This document shows, piece by piece, positions 8,074 through 16,714 of a DNA stretch of 64,000 bases. The stretch is taken from the NCBI GenBank assembly GCA_965198715.1, contig CBDAPV010000002.1, forward strand, positions 434,001 through 498,000, given 5' to 3'. The translations under genes and the position numbers were made by a program. The number at the start of each line of letters is the position of its first letter. Within the stretch, counting starts at the first letter, position 1. This DNA is from RH-AL1 sp965198715. GTDB taxonomy: Bacteria; Pseudomonadota; Alphaproteobacteria; Rhizobiales; Beijerinckiaceae. The notes under the pieces were generated by a model, which worked only from the letters and a program-made list of their open reading frames with translations, was not told where the DNA came from and made no database searches.

Positions 8074-9176
8074 TGGTGCGCTGGCTCTTCTCCCTTATCG
8101 GCGTGCTCGTGTTGTCGATCGCGACGGCGCAAGCCAGCGTGCGCATCAAGGATATCACCGACGTCGAGGGCGTGCGCGACAACCAGCTCGTCGGCTACGG
8201 CCTCGTCATCGGACTGGCGGGCACCGGCGACACGCTGCGCAACGCGCCCTTCACCGAGCAGACGATCCAGTCGATGCTCGATCGTCTAGGTATCAACGTG
8301 CGCAACCAAAGCCTGCGCACCCGCAACATCGCAGCCGTGCTGGTCACGGCCAACCTGCCGCCCTTCATGAACGTCGGCGGCAAGATCGACATCACCGTCT
8401 CCTCGATGGGTGACGCGACCTCGCTGCTCGGCGGACAGCTCGTGATGACGCCACTATCGGGCGCCGACGGTCGCGTGCACGCCGTGGCGCAGGGGCAGGT
8501 GGCCGTCTCCGGTTTCGCCGCCACGGGGCAGGCCGAGAGCTACTCGCAGGGCGTGCCCACCGCGGGGCGTATCCCCGGGGGCGCCACCATCGAGCTGCCG
8601 AACTCCACCCGACCTGGCGATGTGGGTCCCCTCGCGCTCGACCTGAAGAACCCCGATTTCATGACCGCGGTCCGCGTCGCCGACGCCATCAACGAGTTCA
8701 CGCAGCAGCGCTGGGGCTTCCACGCCGCGCGCGAGCGCGACTACCGATCGATCGTCCTGGCGCTACCGCCGGGCATGCACGCCACCCGCTTCATTGCCGA
8801 GATCGGCATGCTGATGGTCGAGCCCGACATCGAGGCCAGGGTGGTGATCGACGCGCGAACCGGCACGATCGTCATTGGCCAGGACGTGCAGATCTCGACC
8901 GTGGCGGTGACCCACGGCAACCTCGTCGTGCGCATCACCGAGACGCCTGAAGTGTCGCAACCGGCGCCCTTCTCGAAGGGCAAGACCGTCGTGGTGCCGC
9001 GCACCGACGTCGATGCCAAGGAGCAAGGCGGCCAGATGCGCATCGTCGGCGGCACGACCCTGCGCAAGCTCGTCAACGGTTTGAACCAGATCGGCCTCAA
9101 GCCCTCGGGCATCATCGCCATCCTTCAGGCGATCAAGTCGGCGGGCGCGCTGCAGGCCGAGCTCGTCACGCAGTAG
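8073..9176 (+). CDS. flgI: Flagellar P-ring protein FlgI
   Basis: A 367-residue periplasmic protein that polymerises into the P ring around the rod. A signal peptide (about residues 1-21) is followed by the conserved start VRIKDITDVEGVRDNQLVGY and GLVIGLAGTGDT. Other family hallmarks visible are NIAAVLVTANLPPF, GGKIDITVSSMGDA and the C-terminal LVNGLNQIGLKPSGIIAILQ. A TTG at 8070 is also possible, but the ATG at 8073 overlaps the flgA stop and gives a proper signal sequence. Normal length for the family. Confidence 0.96.
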   Translation: MVRWLFSLIGVLVLSIATAQASVRIKDITDVEGVRDNQLVGYGLVIGLAGTGDTLRNAPFTEQTIQSMLDRLGINVRNQSLRTRNIAAVLVTANLPPFMNVGGKIDITVSSMGDATSLLGGQLVMTPLSGADGRVHAVAQGQVAVSGFAATGQAESYSQGVPTAGRIPGGATIELPNSTRPGDVGPLALDLKNPDFMTAVRVADAINEFTQQRWGFHAARERDYRSIVLALPPGMHATRFIAEIGMLMVEPDIEARVVIDARTGTIVIGQDVQISTVAVTHGNLVVRITETPEVSQPAPFSKGKTVVVPRTDVDAKEQGGQMRIVGGTTLRKLVNGLNQIGLKPSGIIAILQAIKSAGALQAELVTQ

Positions 9177-9227
9177 CGCGTCGGCCGCGCCAGCCCGACA
9201 CAAGCTTATTGGGCCAATCTTCCCGTC

Positions 9228-9761
9228 ATGATCGACGGGCATCCCCACTCCGACCCACTTAAGCGAGCGGCTCGCGTCGGGCTTCTCGCCCTGCTTGCCG
9301 GCATGACGGCCGGGGCGGCCAGCGCCGGCGAAATGGCCCGGCCGCCGCAGTCGCCGACGACCCCCGAGGTCAGGACCTACTGCCAGAACATTGCCGGCGC
9401 CGCCGCCGACGCGCGCTTTGCCTGGCAGACGCAGAAGCTCGAGAGCATGGAGACGCGGGTCAAGGCCGAGCTTGGGATCCTCGAGGCCAAGACGGCCGAG
9501 CTGCGGGCCTGGGCGACCAAGCGCGAGGACATCGAGCGCAAGGCCGGGGAGAAGCTCGTCGGCATCTATTCCAAGATGCGGCCGGAGACGGCGGCGACGC
9601 AGATCTCCACGCTCGACGACGCCATGGCGGCCGCCGTACTGGGCCAGCTCACGCCGCAGAAGGCCAGCTCCATCTTCAACGAGATCGTGCCCGAGCGCGC
9701 CGCCAAGCTCGCCACGTTGATCGCCGGTACGACCCCGCCGTCCGAAGAGAAGAAGCCGTGA
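9228..9761 (+). CDS. motE: MotE, chaperone of the periplasmic motor protein MotC
   Basis: A 177-residue exported protein: signal-like segment at about 14-33, a helical and probably coiled-coil stretch (KLESMETRVKAELGILEAKT, about 67-86), and a C-terminal MgtE-intracellular-like fold (IYSKMRPETAATQISTLDDA, then VLGQLTPQKASSIFNEI). In Sinorhizobium a protein of this kind between flgI and flgH is MotE, a periplasmic chaperone stabilising MotC. The position and motifs match, and motC is encoded at 20869. A 51-bp gap separates it from flgI; its stop overlaps the GTG of flgH. Confidence 0.85.
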   Translation: MIDGHPHSDPLKRAARVGLLALLAGMTAGAASAGEMARPPQSPTTPEVRTYCQNIAGAAADARFAWQTQKLESMETRVKAELGILEAKTAELRAWATKREDIERKAGEKLVGIYSKMRPETAATQISTLDDAMAAAVLGQLTPQKASSIFNEIVPERAAKLATLIAGTTPPSEEKKP

Positions 9762-10471
9762 GCCTGCGCCTTTCCAGCTTCGGTCTGGTCTTCGCCGCGC
9801 TGGCGCTCGGCGGCTGCGCGCAACGCCCGCAGGAGATCGGCCGCGAGCCGACACTGACGCCGGTCGGCTCCGGTGCGATCCCCAATGTCATGCCGCACAC
9901 GCTCGCCTATGCCGCCGCGCCGCCTCCGGCCTTCAACTCGCTCTACACCGACGGCGCCAGTCTCTATCGCGATCCGCGCGCGATGAAGCCCGGCGACGTG
10001 CTGACGATCCTCATCTCGATCAACGACAAGGCCTCGCTCGGCAACAACACCGACCGATCGCTGGACAGCGAGATCGACAACAAATTTGGTTTCACCGCCA
10101 ACGGCGGCAAGGCCAGCAACACGGTCGGTGTCGGCAGCGAGATCACCAGCGGCTCGAAGAGCTCGGCCAACGGTCAGGGCACGATCGATCGTTCCGAGAA
10201 GATCCAGGTCAGCGTCGCCGGGGTCGTCACGGAACTGCTGCCCAACGGCAACCTAGTGGTCAGCGGCTCGCAGGAGATCCGCGTCAACTTCGAGATACGG
10301 CAGGTCTACGTTGCCGGCATCGTGCGCCCGCGCGACATCTCGAAGGACAACACGATCTCCTACGACAAGATCGCCGAGGCGCGCATCTCCTACGGCGGCC
10401 GCGGCCGCCTCACCGAGGTCCAGCAGCCGGCGGTCGGCCAGCAGATCTACGACGCGATCAAGCCCTTCTGA
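9758..10471 (+). CDS. flgH: Flagellar L-ring lipoprotein FlgH
   Basis: A 237-residue outer-membrane lipoprotein forming the L ring. A lipobox (ALGG followed by Cys20) ends the signal peptide. Diagnostic stretches include SLYRDPRAMKPGDVLTILI, SINDKASLGNNTDRS, NGNLVVSGSQEIRVNFE and GIVRPRDISKDNTI. The GTG start overlaps the motE stop (GTGA). The fliL start follows immediately after the stop, so the operon continues without gaps. Confidence 0.95.
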   Translation: MSLRLSSFGLVFAALALGGCAQRPQEIGREPTLTPVGSGAIPNVMPHTLAYAAAPPPAFNSLYTDGASLYRDPRAMKPGDVLTILISINDKASLGNNTDRSLDSEIDNKFGFTANGGKASNTVGVGSEITSGSKSSANGQGTIDRSEKIQVSVAGVVTELLPNGNLVVSGSQEIRVNFEIRQVYVAGIVRPRDISKDNTISYDKIAEARISYGGRGRLTEVQQPAVGQQIYDAIKPF

Positions 10472-10472
10472 G

Positions 10473-10952
10473 ATGGCGACGATGGACGCCGACACGAAGA
10501 GCAATTCGGCAGGCAGGGGCGGTTTCGTGATCACGCTCGTCACTCTGACCGTGCTCGCCGCAGTCGGCGGCGGGCTGGTCGGCAAGCTCGTCGCCCATCC
10601 GCGTGCCGCGTCCGGCGCGACCGAGGCGGCGACGGCGAAGCCGCTGCCCTATGCCGCCGACATCGAGGTCAGGGAGTTGCCCGCGATCGTCACCAACCTG
10701 GCCGTGCCGGTGGGAGCGCGCGTCAGGATGCAGGTGGCGATGGTCCTACCGAAGGCGGGTGTGGAGAACGCGAACCTGCTCGCCGCCAAGGTCAACGACG
10801 ACATCATCGCCTTCCTCAAGACGCTCACGGTCACCGAGTTGCAGGGGCCCAGCGGGCTGCAGGCGCTGCGCGAAGACCTGAACGAGCGCGCCGCCGTCCG
10901 CTCCGACGGCAAGGTGCGCGAGATCATCATCGAAGCCCTGGTGGTTCAGTGA
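10473..10952 (+). CDS. fliL: Flagellar stator-associated protein FliL
   Basis: A 159-residue inner-membrane protein with one N-terminal membrane segment (about residues 17-38). The periplasmic domain contains VRELPAIVTNLAV, RVRMQVAMVL and LREDLNERAAVRS, matching FliL. FliL rings surround or support MotA/MotB stators. The ATG at 10473 lies directly after the flgH stop; a second ATG 9 bases on is possible. The stop overlaps the fliP GTG. Confidence 0.88.
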   Translation: MATMDADTKSNSAGRGGFVITLVTLTVLAAVGGGLVGKLVAHPRAASGATEAATAKPLPYAADIEVRELPAIVTNLAVPVGARVRMQVAMVLPKAGVENANLLAAKVNDDIIAFLKTLTVTELQGPSGLQALREDLNERAAVRSDGKVREIIIEALVVQ

Positions 10953-11707
10953 AGCGCATCGCATTCGTCTCCTCTTTTGCCGCGCTTGTCCTCGTCGCCT
11001 TCGCTGGCGTCGCCTTGGCCCAGAATGCGGGCGGCGGCACCGACCTCAACGCCCTGGTGCCGCAGGCCGGCGCCACCGCGACGGGTCGCATCGTGCAGGT
11101 GGTGGGCATCCTCACCGTGCTCTCGATCGCGCCGGGCCTCCTCGTGATGGTGACGAGCTTCACCCGCTTCGCGATCGCCTTCTCGTTCCTGCGCTCGGGG
11201 CTGGGACTTCAGACCACGCCAGCGAACCTCATCCTCCTGTCGCTGTCGCTGTTCATGACCTTCTACGTCATGGCGCCGACCTTCGACCAGGCGTGGCAGA
11301 CCGGCCTGAAGCCGCTCATCGACAACAAGATCAGCGAGAGCGACGCCTATCCTAAGATCGCCGGCCCGTTCCGCCAATTCATGCTGGCGCAGGTGCGCGA
11401 CAAGGACCTGAAGCTCTTCGACGACCTGGCGCAGGTCAGCATCAAGACGCTCGACAAGAAGGACGTCGACCTGCGCATCCTGGTGCCGGCCTTCATGATC
11501 TCCGAGATCCGTCGCGGCTTCGAGATCGGCTTCCTCATCGTACTGCCGTTCCTGGTCATCGACATGATCGTGGCCACCGTCACCATGTCGATGGGCATGA
11601 TGATGCTTTCGCCATCCGTGATCTCGCTGCCGATGAAGCTGCTCTTCTTCGTCCTGATCGATGGCTGGAATTTGCTGGTGGGCAATCTTATCAGGTCGTT
11701 CACCTAG
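10949..11707 (+). CDS. fliP: Flagellar type III export gate protein FliP
   Basis: A 252-residue export-gate subunit that assembles with FliQ and FliR. A cleavable signal-type N-terminus is followed by VVGILTVLSIAPGLLVMVTS and RFAIAFSFLRSGLGLQT, the family hallmarks, then PAFMISEIRRGFEIGFLIVL and the final segment MGMMMLSPSVISLPMKLL. It starts with a GTG overlapping the fliL stop. It is the last gene of this operon segment; FliQ is encoded separately at 32449 and FliR is outside the window. Confidence 0.96.
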   Translation: MKRIAFVSSFAALVLVAFAGVALAQNAGGGTDLNALVPQAGATATGRIVQVVGILTVLSIAPGLLVMVTSFTRFAIAFSFLRSGLGLQTTPANLILLSLSLFMTFYVMAPTFDQAWQTGLKPLIDNKISESDAYPKIAGPFRQFMLAQVRDKDLKLFDDLAQVSIKTLDKKDVDLRILVPAFMISEIRRGFEIGFLIVLPFLVIDMIVATVTMSMGMMMLSPSVISLPMKLLFFVLIDGWNLLVGNLIRSFT

Positions 11708-11833
11708 CAACGACTTGTTAATCATGGGATGATAATCGGTAAGGCTGGCCGTCTCAGGCGCCGGATTTAAACCTTCGTGTAACGGCTCGGGTCGCATCCT
11801 GATCACACGAAAGGTTGCTTTTCGATCCCCGAT

Positions 11834-11915
11834 CTGCAGAGGCATCACGCCGCCCTATTCGTCCCGGTGAAAACCCGGATTGTCCCTCCATTCACTCTCT
11901 ACGGGACAAATCTCC
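11834..11915 (+). promoter_or_regulatory. Flagellin mRNA leader with start-proximal hairpin (copy 1)
   Basis: An 82-bp stretch upstream of the first flagellin ATG, repeated upstream of the second flagellin with two base differences (11838 and 11902). TTGTCCC at 11880-11886 can pair with GGGACAA at 11903-11909, placing a 7-bp stem over the only Shine-Dalgarno-like GGGA, 6 bases before the ATG. An upstream GTCCCG (11861-11866) can compete for the same right arm. In Caulobacter, FlbT acts on the flagellin mRNA leader, and an flbT gene is present at 31496. A translation-control role is inferred. Confidence 0.5.
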
Positions 11916-12776
11916 ATGTCGAGCATCCTCACCAACGCCTCCGCCCTCAGCGCCGTCGCCAACCTCAACGCCACTCAGGCCAGTCTCGCTCAAGTCCAGA
12001 ACCAGATCTCCACCGGCCTCAAAGTGTCGGACGCCGAGGACAACGCCGCCTACTTCTCCATCGCCACCACGCTGCGCACCAACATCAGCAACCTCAGCGC
12101 GGTCAGCGACTCGCTCAACCTCGGCAAGTCGGTCGTCGACACCGCCACCGCGTCGGTCTCCGGCATCACCAACACGCTGCAGTCGCTGTCGAAGCTGCTC
12201 GTCGCCGGACAGCAGGCGGGTACGGATCTGACGGCCATCAGCACGCAGGTCAAGTCGCTTCAGGCTCAGTTGACGGCGTCGATCAGCACGGCGAGCTTCA
12301 ACGGTGTCAATCTTCTCGACGGCACTGCGAGCACGACCGGCACTCTGGACTTCGTGTCCGGTGTGACGGGATCGGGGGCAAGCACGAGCGTCACGAACCT
12401 CGCGGTCGACACGTCGTCGACGAACCTGTCGACGACGGGTACTGGTGCCCTGGTCGGCACGGCCGCCATCACGGTGACCGCCGGTACGACTTCGGGAGAC
12501 CTCGAGGGCTTTCTCTCGACAGTCAACGCCGCGATCGCCAGCGTCAACACCGCCTCGTCGGCCCTGGGTGCCGCCGCCTCGACGATCGATCAGCAGGTGA
12601 CCTTCACGTCGGCTCTCTCCGACTCGCTGACCACCGGCGTCGGCTCACTGGTCGACGCCGATCTCAACCAGGCTTCGACCCGTTTGGCCGCGCTACAGAC
12701 CCAGCAGCAGCTCGGCGTCCAGTCGCTCTCGGTCGCCAACCAGAACAGCCAGATTCTTCTCAAGCTGTTCCAGTGA
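11916..12776 (+). CDS. Flagellin (copy 1)
   Basis: A 286-residue flagellin with the conserved N-terminal D0/D1 helices (MSSILTNASALSAVANLN, NQISTGLKVSDAEDNAAYFS) and C-terminal helices (DLNQASTRLAALQTQQQLG, ending in LLKLFQ). The centre (about 130-205) is very rich in Ser, Thr and Gly and lacks large D2/D3 domains, as in many alphaproteobacterial flagellins; it offers many possible O-glycosylation sites. The frame is open upstream to a TTG at 11880, but the ATG at 11916 gives the usual flagellin start. It is exported through the FliP/Q gate and polymerises into the filament. A tandem near-copy follows; the TPR glycosyltransferase at 14295 is a plausible modifier. Confidence 0.94.
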   Translation: MSSILTNASALSAVANLNATQASLAQVQNQISTGLKVSDAEDNAAYFSIATTLRTNISNLSAVSDSLNLGKSVVDTATASVSGITNTLQSLSKLLVAGQQAGTDLTAISTQVKSLQAQLTASISTASFNGVNLLDGTASTTGTLDFVSGVTGSGASTSVTNLAVDTSSTNLSTTGTGALVGTAAITVTAGTTSGDLEGFLSTVNAAIASVNTASSALGAAASTIDQQVTFTSALSDSLTTGVGSLVDADLNQASTRLAALQTQQQLGVQSLSVANQNSQILLKLFQ

Positions 12777-13210
12777 TCTGATCTCGCCGCAGTCGACGCC
12801 TTGGTCGCGACGTGCGCGGCGCGGCTCGGGGCACGATCGTCGTCTCCCAACGGCTTTGTTCGAGCCGTGGTTCCTATGAGCCGGTCGCGGAAACGCGGCC
12901 GGCTTTTGTATTTCCCAAAGGATCTCGAGCGCGGCTACGATCGGTCTTGACGTTCTGCAAACGCGCGGCTCGCCGTTCGATGGCAAGCGGTCGCCAGCAC
13001 CACCAGAGATTCTCTTGCCAGATCCACTATATTGGCCGCGATTTATTGTAGAACATGAGCCAACTGCAAAAGTTACAAAGATTTTAATTAACCATATGTT
13101 CTGTTTAACGATGAGCAAGATCGCGATCTTCGACATAAGGCGAAACGGTTGATAAACCAATGTGAGGCTAACGTGATGTCACGGAAGGTGGCAAATGGTT
13201 TCCGAACCGG
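12777..13210. other. Intergenic region between the two flagellin genes
   Basis: No gene is supported in these 434 bases. It holds a terminator-like hairpin near its left end. From about 13018 to 13180 it is unusually AT-rich for this genome, with TTAATTAA at 13084-13091 and TTTAA at 13104-13108. This is likely the promoter region of the second flagellin gene. I could not find a convincing sigma-28 or sigma-54 promoter by eye. Confidence 0.6.
12880..12907 (+). terminator. Rho-independent terminator after flagellin copy 1
   Basis: GCCGGTCGCG (12880-12889), a GAAA loop, then CGCGGCCGGC (12894-12903) and TTTT. This is a 10-bp stem with one G-U pair and a tetraloop, about 100 bp after the flagellin stop. 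Confidence 0.85.
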
Positions 13211-13292
13211 CTGCCGAGGCATCACGCCGCCCTATTCGTCCCGGTGAAAACCCGGATTGTCCCTCCATTCACTCTCTATGGGACAAATCTCC
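13211..13292 (+). promoter_or_regulatory. Flagellin mRNA leader with start-proximal hairpin (copy 2)
   Basis: Copy of the leader at 11834-11915. The 7-bp stem arms are TTGTCCC at 13257-13263 and GGGACAA at 13280-13286, again ending 6 bases before the ATG. A C-to-T change at 13279 creates an extra in-frame ATG (13278) absent from copy 1. The arms themselves are unchanged between copies. Confidence 0.5.
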
Positions 13293-14156
13293 ATGTCGAG
13301 CATCCTCACCAACGCCTCCGCCCTCAGCGCCGTCGCCAACCTCACCGCCACTCAGGCCAGTCTCGCTCAAGTCCAGAACCAGATCTCCACCGGCCTCAAA
13401 GTGTCGGACGCCGAGGACAACGCCGCCTACTTCTCCATCGCCACCACGCTGCGCACCAACATCAGCAACCTCAGCGCGGTCAGCGACTCGCTCAACCTCG
13501 GCAAGTCGGTCGTCGACACCGCCACCGCGTCGATCTCCGGCATCACCACCACGCTGCAGTCGCTGTCGAAGCTGCTCGTCGCCGGACAGCAGGCGGGTAC
13601 GGATCTGACGGCCATCAGCACGCAGATCAAGTCGCTTCAGGCTCAGTTGACGGCGTCGATCAGCACGGCGAGCTTCAACGGTGTCAATCTTCTCGACGGC
13701 ACTGCGAGCACGACCGGCACTCTGAACTTCGTGTCGGGTGTGACGGGATCGGGGGCAAGCACGAGCGTCACGAACCTCGCGGTCGACACGTCGTCGACGA
13801 ACCTGTCGACGACGGGTACTGGTGCCCTGGTCGGCACGGCCGCCATCACGGTGACCGCCGGTACGACGACTTCGGGAGACCTCGAGACCGACCTCGCGAC
13901 AGTCAACGCCGCGATCGCCAGCGTCAACACCGCCTCGTCGGCCCTGGGTGCCGCCGCCTCGACGATCGATCAGCAGGTGACCTTCACGTCGTCACTCTCC
14001 GACTCGCTGACCACCGGCGTCGGCTCACTGGTCGACGCCGACCTCAACGAGGCTTCGACCCGTTTGGCCGCGCTGCAGACCCAGCAGCAGCTCGGCGTCC
14101 AGTCGCTCTCGGTCGCCAACCAGAACAGCCAGGTGCTCCTGAAGTTGTTCCAGTAA
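13293..14156 (+). CDS. Flagellin (copy 2)
   Basis: A 287-residue flagellin almost identical to copy 1. Differences are few: Asn to Thr early in the first helix, Val/Ile swaps, one extra Thr in the central region, GFLS versus TDLA, and Gln to Glu near the C-terminus. The conserved terminal helices are intact, so the product should be functional. The ATG at 13293 corresponds to the copy 1 start; an ATG 15 bases upstream exists only in this copy. Its 3' end converges on the TPR glycosyltransferase gene. Confidence 0.94.
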   Translation: MSSILTNASALSAVANLTATQASLAQVQNQISTGLKVSDAEDNAAYFSIATTLRTNISNLSAVSDSLNLGKSVVDTATASISGITTTLQSLSKLLVAGQQAGTDLTAISTQIKSLQAQLTASISTASFNGVNLLDGTASTTGTLNFVSGVTGSGASTSVTNLAVDTSSTNLSTTGTGALVGTAAITVTAGTTTSGDLETDLATVNAAIASVNTASSALGAAASTIDQQVTFTSSLSDSLTTGVGSLVDADLNEASTRLAALQTQQQLGVQSLSVANQNSQVLLKLFQ

Positions 14157-14181
14157 ACGTCGAGTTCGGCTCATCGGAATC

Positions 14182-14211
14182 GGTGTCGACCGCGAGAACG
14201 CGGCCGGCACC
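14182..14211 (+). terminator. Hairpin terminator after flagellin copy 2
   Basis: GGTGTCGACCGCG, an AGAA loop and CGCGGCCGGCACC form a 13-bp stem with one mismatch and one G-U pair, followed by GGTTT. It resembles the hairpin after copy 1 but has a weaker T tract. It lies between two convergent genes and may serve both. Confidence 0.6.
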
Positions 14212-14294
14212 GGTTTCATACTGAAACACGATCGAATCGGCACCTGGACATGCTGGATTCGATCGCTTCGAGACGAACATTCGCCTCCAATTGC

Positions 14295-16532
14295 TCAGGG
14301 CTCGACGGCGAAGGATTCCGGCTCCAGGCCATCCCGGAGCCTCCCCGCCATCGTGTCATAGGCGGACTCGAGATGCCGCGTGAAGCGCGGTGTGTCGAAC
14401 AGCGGCGCCTTTTCGTTGGCAAGGAGCCGCGAGGTCACCGCCGCCAAGGCTTCGGGATTCGTCGCGAGGCTCAAGGCTTTCGCTTCGTAGTCGGCAAGCG
14501 TCTCAGTCACCAAGTCCGGCAGGTTCACCGCCCGGAGCAAACTGGCGCCGACCCTCGCGGGGAAAGCCGCACCGATCAGCGTGACGACCGGTACGCCGAC
14601 CCATAGCGCCTCGCTGGCAGTCGTATGAGCGTTGTAGAGCAGCGTGTCGAGGAACAGGTCGGCCAGGGACATGCGAGCGATATGGTTCGCGGGCGCGACG
14701 CGAGGCGCGAAAACAAGCCGATCACCGGATACGCCGCGCGAGGTCGCTTCGCGACGTAAGGTGGCTTCGACACGCTCGTTGTTCGTCAGCAGCCATAACA
14801 CCGAAGCCGGCACTGCCGCCAGCAGCCGCATCCAGACGTCGAAGACGTCGCTGGAAATCTTGAAGTTGTTGTTGAAGCAGCAGAAGACGAAGCCCGCCTC
14901 GGGAAGGCCGTGCGACTTGCGTGTCTCGGAGCGGCGGATCGAAGTCCGTTTGCGATCGTTAGGCTGGTAGCTGTGCGGAAGATGAACGATCTTCTCGTCA
15001 TAGAACGCTTGATGCTCGAACGGTGCGATATGCCGGTCGGCGATGATGTAGTCGATGAAGGGTGCGCCCATGGACCCTGGGTAACCTAGATAGTTGACCT
15101 GGATCGGCGCCGGCCGCCACGCGAGGATCTTGGGTCGACAGCCACTTGTATAGCCGGAGAGATCGACCAGGATATCGATCCTGTCGTCATAGATCAGTTT
15201 GGCGGCATCGTGGTCGCCTAGCGCCCGAAGGTCCTTGAAATGATCGAGCGCTGCGATGAGCCGCGCGCGCATCGGACTTTGGTCATCGACGCCGATCGAG
15301 TAGCCGAAGGTCTCGATTGTCGCTTTGTCGTGCAATTCAAACAGTTCTGCGACGAGGTCGGCCACAGGGTGTTTTCGAAAGTCCGCCGAGACATAGCCGA
15401 TGCGCAATCTGCCAGTATTCGGGACATTGCGTGGCTCGCAACGCGAGAGAGGGGCTGCGCCGGCATAGATCTTCGCCTGGGCGCGCGCGGTTCTAAGATG
15501 CTCTATCGGGGAAGCGGTGAGGGGCAGGAGTGAAAAGGGCGGGACGTATCGGTCGCCGCGGGCCATCAGCGTGAGCGCGAGCGTGCGGGCGGTCTCCAGC
15601 CCTTCCCAATCGCAGTATCGTTGGTGGAGCTCGACGAGCTTGAAGAGCGCCTCGCCATTCAAAGGATCGATCTCGACGGCGCGCGCATAGGCGGACATCG
15701 CCTCCTCCTCTTTGCCCATCATGAAAAGTATCGTGCCGAGATTGAAGGCGGCGGCCCAAAGATCGGGAGCGAGATCGACCGCGAGGCGTGCGGCCGAAAG
15801 CGCCATATCCCGCATCGAAGTGACGGAGAGGATCGTGGTCATCACAGTGTAGACGACAGCGTTTCGCGGCTCCAGCTCGCTGGCCTTGTGGATGGCCTCC
15901 AACGCCTCCCCCGGGTGAGCCGCCTTATGATAAGCTACGCCGAGTTCTATGAGCGTGGGTACGTGGTTCGGCCTCAGGGCTCGAGCCTGTCTCAGACGTG
16001 GGATGGCCTCGGTGACTTGACCGATCGAAGTCAGGGTGGTTCCAAGCATCAGGTGGGCGTCCGGATGCGCCGGCTTGAGTCGAACCGCTTCTTGTAAAGC
16101 CTTCACCGCTTCGTCCAAGCGTCCCGACGATGAAAGCAGCGAGCCGCGAATGACATGCGCGTCCGCGTTGTGCGGCGCGATCGACAGTGCGGCGTCACAG
16201 TGCTGCATGGCCCCATCCGCATCCTTCATCAGGCGCAGCGCGTCGGCGAGCCCGACGTGAGCCTGGGCTGTCGGCTTCAGAGCGATGGCTGCGCGAAAGG
16301 CGTCGGCCGCCTCCCATGTCTGGTCCGCCTTCTGCAGGCAGAGCCCCAGATTATAGAAGATGCTGGCGTTCGCCGGCTGAAGAAGAACGCATTGTCGAAA
16401 GAGGGCGGCTGCGGCGGCATGTCGACCCGCTCGCACCTCCTCGTTGGCTTGCCGCAGCATCAGGTCGGATCGCTTGACCGGACCAGCGGATAAATTGGCA
16501 GGTCGATTGAACGAATGCTTGTGGCGCGACAC
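14295..16532 (-). CDS. TPR-repeat O-GlcNAc-transferase-like glycosyltransferase (candidate flagellin glycosyltransferase)
   Basis: A 745-residue protein. Residues about 25-310 are tandem TPR repeats (for example EAADAFRAAIALKPTAQAHV, EAVKALQEAVRLKPAHPDAH, EAMSAYARAVEIDPLNGEAL). From about 375 it is a GT41-type catalytic region: GYVSADFRKHPVADL at 379-393 with the conserved His388, then VDLSGYTSGCRP, YLGYPGSMGAPFIDYIIADR, CCFNNNFKISSDVFDVW and a nucleotide-sugar-binding segment TTASEALWVGVPVVTLIG. No signal peptide, so cytoplasmic. The start is a GTG with GGAG 7 bases upstream. It converges on the second flagellin gene. Flagellins in Caulobacter are glycosylated by a TPR-glycosyltransferase (FlmG), so flagellin is the likely acceptor (inference). 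Another cytoplasmic target remains possible. Confidence 0.85.
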   Translation of the reverse strand: MSRHKHSFNRPANLSAGPVKRSDLMLRQANEEVRAGRHAAAAALFRQCVLLQPANASIFYNLGLCLQKADQTWEAADAFRAAIALKPTAQAHVGLADALRLMKDADGAMQHCDAALSIAPHNADAHVIRGSLLSSSGRLDEAVKALQEAVRLKPAHPDAHLMLGTTLTSIGQVTEAIPRLRQARALRPNHVPTLIELGVAYHKAAHPGEALEAIHKASELEPRNAVVYTVMTTILSVTSMRDMALSAARLAVDLAPDLWAAAFNLGTILFMMGKEEEAMSAYARAVEIDPLNGEALFKLVELHQRYCDWEGLETARTLALTLMARGDRYVPPFSLLPLTASPIEHLRTARAQAKIYAGAAPLSRCEPRNVPNTGRLRIGYVSADFRKHPVADLVAELFELHDKATIETFGYSIGVDDQSPMRARLIAALDHFKDLRALGDHDAAKLIYDDRIDILVDLSGYTSGCRPKILAWRPAPIQVNYLGYPGSMGAPFIDYIIADRHIAPFEHQAFYDEKIVHLPHSYQPNDRKRTSIRRSETRKSHGLPEAGFVFCCFNNNFKISSDVFDVWMRLLAAVPASVLWLLTNNERVEATLRREATSRGVSGDRLVFAPRVAPANHIARMSLADLFLDTLLYNAHTTASEALWVGVPVVTLIGAAFPARVGASLLRAVNLPDLVTETLADYEAKALSLATNPEALAAVTSRLLANEKAPLFDTPRFTRHLESAYDTMAGRLRDGLEPESFAVEP

Positions 16533-16714
16533 GGCAGGACTCCGAGAGGGTCTTCCACCGAGCCTAGTTCCGACGGCTTTCGCGGACCTGTTCTAACGTG
16601 CGTCTCGTTCGCAACGTCGAAAATGCCCGGATCTGGCATCTCGCTTTGGGTGCCTGCCGCGTGATCGGCTCGGTACGCGCCAACGGGTCCGACAAACCAA
16701 TTTAGGACGAGCCC

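Larger units (their letters stand above)
11834..14156 (+). repeat. Tandem duplication of leader plus flagellin gene (offset 1377 bp)
   Basis: The blocks 11834-12776 and 13211-14156 are nearly identical over the leader and coding region. Sequence upstream of the leader and downstream of the stop is unrelated except for similar hairpins. One 3-base insertion (an extra ACG in the middle of the gene) and scattered substitutions separate the copies. The pattern suggests a tandem gene duplication kept similar by recent origin or gene conversion. Confidence 0.9.

Noticed and set aside
11880..11915. N-terminal extension of flagellin copy 1 (and 13257-13292 for copy 2)
   Set aside because: The frame is open from a TTG, but flagellins start at MSSILTN-type sequences, and the conserved stem arms in this stretch suggest a leader rather than coding sequence.
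13171..13210. Sigma-54 promoter before flagellin copy 2 (GGTGGCAAATGG)
   Set aside because: The -12 element GC is not present at the required spacing from the GG.
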